From contig CAIZOZ010000025.1 of assembly GCA_903934745.1 (NCBI GenBank), forward strand, positions 1 to 17,205: 17,205 nt of DNA, written 5' to 3'. The notes below the pieces were generated by a model, which worked only from the letters and a program-made list of their open reading frames with translations, was not told where the DNA came from and did no database searches. The position numbers and the translations under genes were made by a program. Origin of the DNA: an uncultured cyanobacterium. Its GTDB lineage: Bacteria > Cyanobacteriota > Cyanobacteriia > PCC-6307 > Cyanobiaceae. This document shows, in pieces, positions 6,678-13,756 of this stretch (position 1 is its first letter; the number at the start of each line of letters is the position of its first letter).

Positions 6678-7529
6678 CTACGTGGTTTTGGCGGGGAGAA
6701 ATGGAGAATGAATTCGGCTGGTTGGCACCGACTCCGTTCTGGCTTGCGGTTGTGGCTGGCGCCGCCAGGCCTCGAAGCCGCTGAACAGGGCCGAAACGAG
6801 CAGCAGCGCTGAAAATCCCTGGCGCAATCGCTGTTCACTCAGCTGGGGCCCGAGACGTTGACCCAGCGTTCCGCCCACCACACCGCCGAGGGCCAGCGGC
6901 AACATCAGTGGCAGGCTGGCTGTCGGCCAGTGACCAACCGCCAGCAGAGCCACCACGGCGTTGACGGCGATCAGCAGCAGGCTGGTACCACTGGCCAGGG
7001 GCATCGGCAGGCCGGCCAGCAGCACCAGGGCCGGCACGATGGCGAAGCCACCACCGACGCCGGCGATGCCGGTGAGCAGACCCACTAGCACTCCTTGCAG
7101 GGCCAGCAGCACAGGCAACCCACCGGTTGTGGCCGAGGGGCCAGGTGAGCGGGAGGCCTGGCGCCGGCGGGTCAGCAGCCAGGAGGCGAACAGGGCGGCG
7201 ATCGTGAACACGCCAAGCTGCACCGGTTCGGGGATCAGGCCGGCCTTCACCCAGCTGCCGCCGATCCAGCTGCCGGCCAGGGCTGGCAGGCCGAGGATCA
7301 GGGCCGGCCTGGGGGCGAACTGACCACGACGCAGATAGGGCCCCAGGTTGCCCAGGGCCAGCAGCATCACCACCAGCAACGACAGCGGCACGGCTTCGCG
7401 GGTGCTCAGGCCGGCACCGGTCACCAGCAGGGGCAGCAGCAGGATCGAGCCGCCGGCACCGAGTACCGAAAGCAGGAAACCGATCAGGCCACCGCCGATG
7501 GCCAGGAGCAGCAGGCCGGCTGCTGGCAT
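6678..7529 (-). CDS. TauE/SafE family sulfite/organosulfonate exporter
   Basis: 283 residues from the ATG at 7529. Its A is shared with the TGA of the preceding rhodanese gene (TGATG), which shows coupling; the frame upstream of it is a shadow. There are eight or so hydrophobic helices in two repeats, each with the family's Gly-rich signature: FLLSVLGAGGSILLLPLLV near residues 18-36 and LTGIAGVGGGFAIVPALVL in the second half. A cytoplasmic loop with RRRQASRS separates the halves. TauE/SafE proteins are thought to export sulfite or related anions from the cell. Position directly after persulfide dioxygenase and rhodanese genes supports export of sulfite made by the dioxygenase. Confidence 0.88.
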   Translation of the reverse strand: MPAAGLLLLAIGGGLIGFLLSVLGAGGSILLLPLLVTGAGLSTREAVPLSLLVVMLLALGNLGPYLRRGQFAPRPALILGLPALAGSWIGGSWVKAGLIPEPVQLGVFTIAALFASWLLTRRRQASRSPGPSATTGGLPVLLALQGVLVGLLTGIAGVGGGFAIVPALVLLAGLPMPLASGTSLLLIAVNAVVALLAVGHWPTASLPLMLPLALGGVVGGTLGQRLGPQLSEQRLRQGFSALLLVSALFSGFEAWRRQPQPQARTESVPTSRIHSPFLPAKTT

Positions 7530-8053
7530 CAGCCGGACACCCGATTCCAGGGCATCAGCGCCAGCAGCCGGGCCATGCCGCAGAAGCCGCTGATGCCGGC
7601 GAAGGTGAGCCCGGCTCCGACAAACCAGGTGAGCAGGATCCAGGCCGGGGCCACGAGTTGGCTGAGGATCAGGCCGAGCAGCACCAGCGAACCGGCGGCG
7701 ATCTGCACCTGACGCATCAGCGGCAGGGGGGCGTTGCTGAGCTTGCGCACCGGGAGGCCCGCCTGCTGCCATGTGGGGATGCCGCCCCCCAGCTCGGCCA
7801 GCGGTTGCGGATAGCCGCTCTGCAGCAAACGCTTCAGTCCCTGACGGCTGCGGTTGCCGCTCTGGCAGATCAGCACCAGCGGGCCCGGGGGCAGGTCGGC
7901 CTTGGGCAGCTGCGCCAACGGCACGTTGAGGCTGCCGGCGATGTGGCCGGAGGCGTATTCCATCGGTTCACGCACATCAATCACGGTGACCCGATGGAGT
8001 GCCAGCTGGTCAGCCAGCTCCTGGGCAGAAACGCTTTGGGGTGAGGTGGTCAT
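7529..8053 (-). CDS. Rhodanese domain with DUF2892 membrane anchor (YgaP-like)
   Basis: 174 residues. Residues about 7-103 form a single rhodanese domain: VTVIDVREPMEYASGHIAGS, then the active-site loop LICQSGNRS with C63 as persulfide carrier. Residues about 107-170 hold two hydrophobic helices and the ending SGFCGMARLLALMPWN, characteristic of the DUF2892 (YgaP C-terminal) module. It would transfer sulfane sulfur at the inner face of the membrane. It lies 59 bp after the dioxygenase-rhodanese gene and overlaps the TauE start by one base. No good ribosome site is visible before the ATG at 8053. The membrane anchor could place sulfur transfer next to the TauE exporter. Confidence 0.9.
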   Translation of the reverse strand: MTTSPQSVSAQELADQLALHRVTVIDVREPMEYASGHIAGSLNVPLAQLPKADLPPGPLVLICQSGNRSRQGLKRLLQSGYPQPLAELGGGIPTWQQAGLPVRKLSNAPLPLMRQVQIAAGSLVLLGLILSQLVAPAWILLTWFVGAGLTFAGISGFCGMARLLALMPWNRVSG

Positions 8054-8112
8054 GGCAGGCAGGGGGGCGATGAGCTTGGAGATGGTGATGGGGTTGACGT
8101 GGACTGTCGAGC

Positions 8113-9234
8113 TCAGCCCGGGGGGCTGACGCTCAGGGGGTAGCCTTCGTCGCTCCAGCGGCTGAGACCGCCGTGCAGGTTGGCCACCTGCTGGTGGCCC
8201 GCCTTGAGCAGCTGCTGGGTGGCCAGGGCCGAGCGGCTGCCGGAATGGCAGACCACCACCAGCGGCCGGTCGGCGGCAATTTCCTCGCGGCGAGCCTCCA
8301 GTTCCGGCAGGGGAAGCAGCAGTGAACCCTCGATGTGGCCATCGGGCCCGTTCACCTCCTCGAGGGAGCGCACGTCGAGAATGGTGAGCTGGCCCAGGTG
8401 TTCGGCCACCCAGTTGGGCGGCAACTGCGGCAGGCCGGCGTAGCTGCGCACCACCGGAGCCCAGGCGGTGCCCACTTCGGCATGCCGGGGTTTGCCGGAG
8501 CGCATGTTGCCAGGCAGAGCTTCGGCGATCCGGCCTGGGTGGGGCAGCTTCATGTTCTCCATATGACCAACGAAATCCCGTTCGGTGGCGGCGCCGCCGA
8601 GGCGGGCGTTGAACGCCTTTTCCTCCGCCACTGAGGTGACGCTGCGGCCGGTGTAGTCATGGCCGGGATAGAGCAGGCAGGCGTCCGGCAAGCTGAAGAT
8701 CTGCTGGTTGATCGAGTTCCAGAGGCTGTGGGCATTGCCCTGCTGGAAGTCGCAGCGACCGCAGCCGCGCACCAGCAAGGCATCGCCGGTGAAGGCCATG
8801 CTGCGGTCGTCGAGCACGAAGCTGATGCAGCCATCGGTATGGCCGGGAGTGCTGCGCACCTCCACAAAGCGCTCGCCGAAGGCCAGCCGCTCGCCGTGGT
8901 GCAGCGGCAGGGTCACATTGGCAGCGCCGGCCGCCGCCGCCAGGCCGATGGCACAGCCGGTGGCCTGGTGCATCAACCAGCTGCCGGTCACATGATCGGC
9001 ATGGGCATGGGTGTCGATCGAGGCCACCAGCTCCAGGTCCAGTTCACGGATCAAGGAGAGATCACGCTGGTGCTGCTCGAACACCGAGTCGATCAGCACG
9101 GCGCGGCGACTGGGCACATCGGCGAGCAGGTAGGTGAAGGTGCCGGTCTCGGCATCAAACAGCTGGCGGAACAGCAGGGCTGTGCCACCGGCGGCGGCAG
9201 CCAGGGAGAGCAGAGGCGCCTGTGCAACGGTCAT
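8113..9234 (-). CDS. Persulfide dioxygenase (ETHE1-like) fused to rhodanese
   Basis: 373 residues. Residues about 18-245 are a metallo-beta-lactamase fold of the ETHE1/Blh type: THAHADHVTG (H76, H78, D80, H81), GHTDGC with H132, FTGDALLVRGCGRCDF with D151, and PGHDY with H192. The iron ligands expected are one His from HAHADH, H132 and D151. Residues about 270-370 are a rhodanese domain with active-site C329 in VVVCHSGSRSA. The dioxygenase oxidises glutathione persulfide to sulfite; the rhodanese domain can move sulfane sulfur to or from sulfite and thiosulfate. It is the first gene of the minus-strand operon and is divergent from the ArsR gene, with a candidate operator 20 bp upstream of its start. 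Confidence 0.93.
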   Translation of the reverse strand: MTVAQAPLLSLAAAAGGTALLFRQLFDAETGTFTYLLADVPSRRAVLIDSVFEQHQRDLSLIRELDLELVASIDTHAHADHVTGSWLMHQATGCAIGLAAAAGAANVTLPLHHGERLAFGERFVEVRSTPGHTDGCISFVLDDRSMAFTGDALLVRGCGRCDFQQGNAHSLWNSINQQIFSLPDACLLYPGHDYTGRSVTSVAEEKAFNARLGGAATERDFVGHMENMKLPHPGRIAEALPGNMRSGKPRHAEVGTAWAPVVRSYAGLPQLPPNWVAEHLGQLTILDVRSLEEVNGPDGHIEGSLLLPLPELEARREEIAADRPLVVVCHSGSRSALATQQLLKAGHQQVANLHGGLSRWSDEGYPLSVSPPG

Positions 9235-9253
9235 CGGCCTGGAATCGCAGACT

Positions 9254-9267
9254 GTTATGACGATAAC
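9254..9267. promoter_or_regulatory. Candidate ArsR operator, dioxygenase side
   Basis: GTTAT-N4-ATAAC, a perfect 5-bp dyad. Bases 9256-9266 are the exact reverse complement of 9383-9393, 11 bp in all, so the same element flanks both sides of the divergent promoter region. Confidence 0.6.
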
Positions 9268-9381
9268 CGCATAAAGGGGAAAAGCGCAAGCCGTTGGCTC
9301 CGGTGGGATGCGGCAGGGGCAGGCTCGGCGTCGCGGCTAGTCCGGAACTGGCGCCCCCGTCAGGATGCGGTGCATAATGCT

Positions 9382-9395
9382 TTTATCGTCATACA
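9382..9395. promoter_or_regulatory. Candidate ArsR operator, regulator side
   Basis: TTTAT-N4-ATACA, with four of five pairs, containing TTATCGTCATA (9383-9393), an inverted copy of the element at 9256-9266. It ends nine bases before the ArsR ATG, suiting autorepression. Confidence 0.6.
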
Positions 9396-9403
9396 GCAAC
9401 ACC

Positions 9404-9742
9404 ATGGCTGTCGCCGGCTCCATGCCTTCCCCCCAATTGCTGGAGGAATACAGCCAGTTCTTCCGGCTGCTCAGTGAGCCGGCCCGCCTCCAGTTGCTCT
9501 GCCAGCTCAAGACGGGGCCGATGGATGTGGCGGCGCTGATCGAGGCCACCGGCTTTTCCCAGTCGCACATCAGCCGCCAGCTCAGCCAGCTGCAGCGGGC
9601 CGACCTGGTGCGCTGCGAGCGCGATGGCGTGCGCACGATCTGGAGTGCCGACAGCGAGCTGGTCGACGATCTCTGCACCCTGGTGCAGACCCGTCTGAGG
9701 CAGCGGCTCGAGGCCCAGCTCCAACAGTTGCAGTCGGCCTGA
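9404..9742 (+). CDS. ArsR-family transcriptional regulator, probably of the sulfur operon
   Basis: 112 residues from the ATG at 9404. An ATG at 9365 would put the downstream operator dyad inside the gene, so it is disfavoured; an ATG at 9422 is also possible. The winged helix-turn-helix is clear: FFRLLSEPARLQLLCQL, DVAALIEATGFSQSHISRQLSQLQRADLV, then wing CERDGVRTIW. Cysteines are C33, C71 and C91. C33 in 'LLCQL' falls where sulfide/persulfide sensors of the BigR/SqrR type have their first reactive Cys. C91 is not at the usual second position, so a metal or redox ligand of another kind remains possible. It is divergent from the dioxygenase operon and convergent with sqr. Confidence 0.88.
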   Translation: MAVAGSMPSPQLLEEYSQFFRLLSEPARLQLLCQLKTGPMDVAALIEATGFSQSHISRQLSQLQRADLVRCERDGVRTIWSADSELVDDLCTLVQTRLRQRLEAQLQQLQSA

Positions 9743-9832
9743 ACGGGCTGCGGTAAGCGCCGTTGCCGCGCCCACCGCTCTGACGTGCCGGCGCGAGCCC
9801 TGCCGGGTGGAGCTGATCCTGGAACCAGGCGA

Positions 9833-11203
9833 TCAACAGCTGCCTGCGGGCCCCACAGGGTCGTCGCTGCTGCCGCTGGGTTCGCGGTAATCGAGCCTGA
9901 GCAGGTGGATCAGCGGCGCCCATGGCTTCAGAAAAGCCCCTTCATGGGGAAATCCTTTGATCATCCGGTTCCAGTAGAGCCAGGGGAGCAGACGAGTTTT
10001 CATCAGCCACATGCTCCAGCGTTCCTTGGTGGGATCCACCAGAAACGAACTGACTGGCTTCTGGGTGTAGTCAAATTCCGCCATCACCACGCTGCCATAG
10101 CCGGTGATCAATGGGCAGACGGTATAGCCATCGTAATGGGCCTTCAGGGGTAAACCATCCAAATAGGCCAGCACATTGGCCGCTGTCACCGGTGCCTCGC
10201 CGCGGACGGCTCCAGCCGTTCTGGAGGTTGGCAATCCAGACACATCACCAAGCGCGAAGATGTTGGCGTATTGGGGGTGTTGCGTCGTGAGCTGATCGGC
10301 AGCCACCCAGCCACCAGGCTCTTCGCCGGCCAGAGGACTCGCCTGCACCACCTCAGGTGCCGTCATCGGTGGCACCGCATGAAGCATGTCGAAACCAATC
10401 TCTTGATGGGAGACACCGCCATCGCTATCCGTGACCGCAAACACCGCCAGCTGCTCCTTGGCGTGCACCTGCTGGAGATTGCAGTGAAGGCGCACCTCAA
10501 TACCCCGACGCTGAATCACCTTTTTGATCACCCGGGCATAGGCCGGTACCGCAAACAGGGAGGAGCCTGCCGTGGCCAAGATCACCCGGCTGTTGACGCC
10601 AACGCCACTTTTAGCCTTGAAGTAATCGTCCGCCATGAACAACGCCTTCAAGGGAGCACCCCCGCATTTAATCGGAGTTTCCGGCACAGTGAAAATAGCC
10701 GTACCACCCTTGAAATTCTGAATGGTCTCCCAGGTATAAGGCGCAAAATCCTTGGAGTAGTTACTACAAACCCCGTGGCTGCCCAGTGCATCGGTCAGAC
10801 CTTCAATCCGCTCCCAGCGACATTGCAGGCCGGCAGCCATCACCAGCACCTGATAACCAATCGTCGCATCGGCACTGGTTCGCACCAGGTTGTGCTCAGG
10901 GTCAAAACCAGTAGCGGCGGCCTGAATCCAAGTGCAGCCAGCCGGAATCAGCGTGCCTTGATCGCGTCGGGTCTGGGACAGCTGAAACAAGCCTCCGCCC
11001 ACCAGGGTCCAGCCTGGTTGGTAGTAGTGATCAGGTGATGGCTCGAGCAGGGCGACATCCAGGCCTGGCCGTAGCCGCAGCAGGAGGTGGGCCACGGTGA
11101 GGCCAGCGGCACCGCCGCCCACGATCAGAATCTGGTGCTCTCGCTGGTTGATGGTCTTGACGGCATTGCCTAAGCCTGTGTGTAGCGCGATCCCAAGGCC
11201 CAC
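9833..11203 (-). CDS. sqr: Sulfide:quinone oxidoreductase, type II (mitochondrial-like)
   Basis: 456 residues from GTG 11203; an in-frame TGA lies 24 bases upstream and no ATG is available, so this start is nearly forced. The FAD site is ILIVGGGAAGL (25-35), with E54 ending the second strand and followed by HYYQPGWTLVGGG (59-71), a type II hallmark. The redox pair is C180 in ETPIKCGGAP and C363 in YTVCPLITGYG. The second FAD motif is IFALGDVSGLPTSRTAGAV (G319, D320). The C-terminal amphipathic part (MWLMKTRLLPWLYWNRMIKG) should seat it on the membrane. It oxidises sulfide to sulfane sulfur or persulfide and reduces plastoquinone. GC is lower than in the dioxygenase operon. It converges with ArsR and diverges from the K+ channel gene. 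Confidence 0.95.
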   Translation of the reverse strand: MGLGIALHTGLGNAVKTINQREHQILIVGGGAAGLTVAHLLLRLRPGLDVALLEPSPDHYYQPGWTLVGGGLFQLSQTRRDQGTLIPAGCTWIQAAATGFDPEHNLVRTSADATIGYQVLVMAAGLQCRWERIEGLTDALGSHGVCSNYSKDFAPYTWETIQNFKGGTAIFTVPETPIKCGGAPLKALFMADDYFKAKSGVGVNSRVILATAGSSLFAVPAYARVIKKVIQRRGIEVRLHCNLQQVHAKEQLAVFAVTDSDGGVSHQEIGFDMLHAVPPMTAPEVVQASPLAGEEPGGWVAADQLTTQHPQYANIFALGDVSGLPTSRTAGAVRGEAPVTAANVLAYLDGLPLKAHYDGYTVCPLITGYGSVVMAEFDYTQKPVSSFLVDPTKERWSMWLMKTRLLPWLYWNRMIKGFPHEGAFLKPWAPLIHLLRLDYREPSGSSDDPVGPAGSC

Positions 11204-11223
11204 AACAGAATCGTTGGTAATCC

Positions 11224-11245
11224 TTCATGCTTTTAAGCGCATGAA
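11224..11245. promoter_or_regulatory. Candidate operator between sqr and the K+ channel gene
   Basis: TTCATGC-N8-GCATGAA, a perfect 7-bp dyad with an inner GCTT/AAGC pair, 20 bp upstream of the sqr GTG and 38 bp upstream of the channel start. Its size and position suit a dimeric repressor site controlling one or both genes. Confidence 0.55.
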
Positions 11246-11283
11246 ATCAGCTAGAACGGGGTCTGGACGCTGGGGCGAAATTC

Positions 11284-12174
11284 GTGAGGCGATCAACCAA
11301 GCCCCGTCAGCCCCAGCTGTTACGCCGACAGACTGGCATTTTTACCACCACCAGCCATGGCGCCTGGTTCCGCCATTGGCGAGAGCCTTACCTGTTGCTG
11401 CTGTCCGTTCCCTGGCCCCTGTTCCTGGCGCTGTTGGCAGGGCTCTATCTGCTGGTCAATGTCGTGTTTGCAGCGCTTTACCAACTGGATCCAGCTGGCC
11501 TGGGTGGCCGGGCACTGGATCGAGCCGGATTCGAGCAATCGTTTTTCTTTTCCGTGCAGACCCTGGGCTCGATTGGCTATGGAGCGCTCTATCCCAAGAG
11601 CACCTACGTCAATCTGGTGGTGACGGCCGAATCACTGACAGGGTTGATCTTTATGGCCCTCAGCACCGGCCTGGCCTTTGCTCGCTTTTCGCGCAGCAGT
11701 GTGCGCATCCGCTTCTCTGAACTGATCACAGTCCACAGCTACAATGGCAAAACCATCCTGAGTTTCCGTCTGGCCAATGAACGCCAGAACACGCTGCTGG
11801 ATGCCCGCTTGCAGGTCTTTCTCGCCATCGACGAGCGAACCAGCGAGGGACACCTGATGCGCCGCTTGCATCCACTGCCCTTGCTGAGGGATCAAAGCGT
11901 GGCCTTTCTGCTCACCTGGACGGCGATGCATCCGATCGATACCGAGAGCCCTCTGCTTGGGCTCAGCCCGGCCCAATTAGCCGCCGCCCAAGCCGAAGTA
12001 CTGGTGTCGATCAGCGGCCTGGATGAAACCTTGCAACGTCCAGTCCATGCCCGCTGCAGTTACCCCGCCGACCGCATTCGTTACGGCAGCTGTTTTGTCG
12101 ACATGGTGGAAGGTACCGGCGACCAACGCCTGATTGACTGGTCCCACTTCAATCAGATCCGACCCTGCAGCTGA
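11284..12174 (+). CDS. Inward-rectifier-type K+ channel (KirBac-like)
   Basis: 296 residues from GTG 11284, with GGGG about ten bases upstream. A short basic N-terminus leads to helix TM1 (about 36-66). The pore helix and filter follow, FSVQTLGSIGYG (89-100), then TM2 (about 107-132), ending in FARFSRSSVRIRFS. Residues about 140-296 form the cytoplasmic immunoglobulin-like Kir domain: ITVHSYNGKTILSFRLANERQN, LARLQVF-like strands, and a Cys near the end. The filter reads SIGYG where Kir channels have T(I/V)GYG; Ser keeps the hydroxyl, so K+ selectivity is still likely. Four subunits would form the channel in the plasma membrane. It is divergent from sqr, sharing an 80-bp intergenic region with a strong dyad. 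Confidence 0.92.
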   Translation: MRRSTKPRQPQLLRRQTGIFTTTSHGAWFRHWREPYLLLLSVPWPLFLALLAGLYLLVNVVFAALYQLDPAGLGGRALDRAGFEQSFFFSVQTLGSIGYGALYPKSTYVNLVVTAESLTGLIFMALSTGLAFARFSRSSVRIRFSELITVHSYNGKTILSFRLANERQNTLLDARLQVFLAIDERTSEGHLMRRLHPLPLLRDQSVAFLLTWTAMHPIDTESPLLGLSPAQLAAAQAEVLVSISGLDETLQRPVHARCSYPADRIRYGSCFVDMVEGTGDQRLIDWSHFNQIRPCS

Positions 12175-12183
12175 TCATTAGCC

Positions 12184-12339
12184 CTAATTCACAATCACCT
12201 GGGTCTGCTTCTCCACCTCGCGAGTAATAGGATCCAGCCATTGATCTGAACAAGGCCCGGTGAGGAGCTCATCAGCATGGACCAGGCCGAACCATGTGGC
12301 GTCCTGATGTCTATAAACGGATAGGCGGTGGATGCACAA
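12184..12339 (-). CDS. Possible small protein or remnant, unrecognised
   Basis: A minus-strand frame open from the TGA near 12385 down to TAG 12184. No ATG is present; TTG 12339 gives 51 residues. The C-terminal part (DATWFGLVHADELLTG, WLDPITREVEKQTQVIVN) has the balanced composition of real protein rather than of a shadow frame. It lies just beyond the psbA terminator and converges with the K+ channel gene, ten bases from its stop. It is either a truncated gene end or a small protein with a rare start. No family is recognised. Confidence 0.3.
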   Translation of the reverse strand: MCIHRLSVYRHQDATWFGLVHADELLTGPCSDQWLDPITREVEKQTQVIVN

Positions 12340-12383
12340 AGCTCCTGGCTTGTGGCATGGCCATTGATTCTGGGGGAGTGTTC

Positions 12384-12416
12384 AACAAAGAAGGGGGCCT
12401 GGGATGTCCAGGCCCC
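12384..12416 (-). terminator. psbA terminator
   Basis: On the minus strand GGGGCCTGG and CCAGGCCCC form a nine-pair GC-rich stem with a five-base loop (12394-12416). The T-rich run CTTCTTTGTTG follows. It is 80-110 bp beyond the psbA stop. Confidence 0.8.
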
Positions 12417-12494
12417 GGCTGTCGCTAGGCGCGAACGGATGATCGATCGCGACTAATCACCCGATTCTGCGGCTGGGCAGGATTCAAAGTCCTG

Positions 12495-13574
12495 CTAACC
12501 GATTACAGGTGCGGTGAGGGCCACGGGTTGAGAGTGGATTGTGGCGAGATCGAGCGGAAAGTTGTGCACATTGCGCTCATGCATCGCCTCAATACCGAGG
12601 CCACCACGGTTGAGCACATCGGCCCAGGTGTTCACCACACGTCCCTGGTGATCGAGGATCGAGTGGTTGAAGTTAAGACCATTGAGGTTGAAGGAGAAAC
12701 TCACCACAGCCAAGGCGGCGAACCAGATGCCAATCACCGGCCAGGCGGCCAGAAAGAAGTGCAGACTGCGACTGTTATTGAATGACGCGTACTGAAAGAT
12801 CAGGCGCCCAAAGTAGCCATGGGCGGCTACGATGTTGTAGGTTTCCTCCTCCTGGCCGAACTTATAACCCCGATTCTGGGATTCGGTTTCAGTGGTTTCG
12901 CGCACCAAAGAACTGGTGACGAGTGAGCCGTGCATGGCGGAAAACAAGCTGCCACCGAATACGCCAACGACACCGAGCATGTGGAAGGGGTGCATCAACA
13001 CATTGTGCTCAGCCTGCAGCACCAACATGAAGTTGAAGGTGCCGGAGATGCCCAACGGTAGGGCATCAGAGAAGGAACCCTGGCCAATGGCATAGACCAG
13101 CAGCACTGCTGTGGCGGCTGCGACGGGGGCGGAATAGGCCACGGCGATCCAGGGGCGCATGCCGAGGCGGTAGCTGAGTTCCCACTCCCGGCCCATCCAG
13201 CAGAAGATGCCGATCAGGAAGTGGAAAATGATTAATTGATAGGGGCCACCATTGTAGAGCCATTCTGCAAGGCTTCTGGCCTCCCACATCGGATAGAAAT
13301 GAAGGCCAATCGCATTGCTGGACGGCACAATTGCCGCGGTAATGATGTTGTTGCCATAAAGAAGACTGCCGCTCACCGGTTCACGCACGCCGTCGATGTC
13401 AACGGGCGGTGCACCGATGAAGGCAAGGACAAAGCAGATGCTGGCAGCCAGCAAGCAGGGGATCATCAGCACACCGAACCAGCCCACATAGAGGCGGTTG
13501 TTGGTGCTCGTGACCCAGTCCTTGAAGGACGACCATGGGTTGCCCCGGGATGGGGCCAGTGCAGTGGTGGTCAT
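12495..13574 (-). CDS. psbA: Photosystem II D1 protein, D1' (low-oxygen) type
   Basis: 359 residues, full length. Functional residues are in place: YZ Y161, H190, P680 ligand H198, iron ligands H215 and H272, QB-site F255 and S264. Mn-cluster ligands D170, E189, H332, E333, D342 and A344 are also present, with a cleavable tail after A344. It is thus not a 'rogue' or chlorophyll f-synthase paralogue. A80, L158 and A286 replace the usual G80, F158 and T286; this triple is the mark of D1', the isoform induced in cyanobacteria under micro-oxic conditions. E130 is of the high-light type. Unusual residues include W126 beside the pheophytin, A162 after YZ (normally Pro), L186 and R235. It forms the reaction-centre core with D2. 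No good ribosome site precedes the ATG. Confidence 0.97.
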   Translation of the reverse strand: MTTTALAPSRGNPWSSFKDWVTSTNNRLYVGWFGVLMIPCLLAASICFVLAFIGAPPVDIDGVREPVSGSLLYGNNIITAAIVPSSNAIGLHFYPMWEARSLAEWLYNGGPYQLIIFHFLIGIFCWMGREWELSYRLGMRPWIAVAYSAPVAAATAVLLVYAIGQGSFSDALPLGISGTFNFMLVLQAEHNVLMHPFHMLGVVGVFGGSLFSAMHGSLVTSSLVRETTETESQNRGYKFGQEEETYNIVAAHGYFGRLIFQYASFNNSRSLHFFLAAWPVIGIWFAALAVVSFSFNLNGLNFNHSILDHQGRVVNTWADVLNRGGLGIEAMHERNVHNFPLDLATIHSQPVALTAPVIG

Positions 13575-13756
13575 GGGTGATACCCGAACGAAATTGGCAA
13601 GGGCTGCTGAAGGTGAGCCTGGCGGCGGGTCGCTCCCGTGGACATGGACCGCAGGCAGACCTCCGCCCTCTCCGTCAACACATTATCGTTGTGCACAGGT
13701 AAACGCGAGTCTGTTGCCTGCGCATTTCTGCTCAAAGGCTGGCTGGCTGGATCTCC
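13575..13756. promoter_or_regulatory. psbA upstream region
   Basis: This 182-bp stretch should hold the psbA promoter (minus strand). A small hairpin GGGT-N3-ACCC abuts the ATG. At 13683-13689 the heptamer TTATCGT repeats the core of both ArsR dyads; on the minus strand it reads ACGATAA and overlaps a GATAAT that resembles a -10 box. No matching -35 is seen. Confidence 0.4.

Noticed and set aside
6678..7772. 364-residue frame starting at 7772 for the TauE gene
   Set aside because: The first 81 residues are an Arg/Pro/Ala-rich shadow of the rhodanese gene. The true start is the ATG at 7529, overlapping the rhodanese stop.
8659..9477. 272-residue plus-strand frame
   Set aside because: It is antisense to the dioxygenase gene, which has full catalytic motifs, and also overlaps the ArsR gene and both operators.
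9818..9829. CCTGG-AA-CCAGG as a terminator between ArsR and sqr
   Set aside because: The two-base loop is too tight and no T tract follows on either strand.
10271..11038. 255-residue plus-strand frame
   Set aside because: It is antisense to sqr, whose FAD and Cys motifs are intact.
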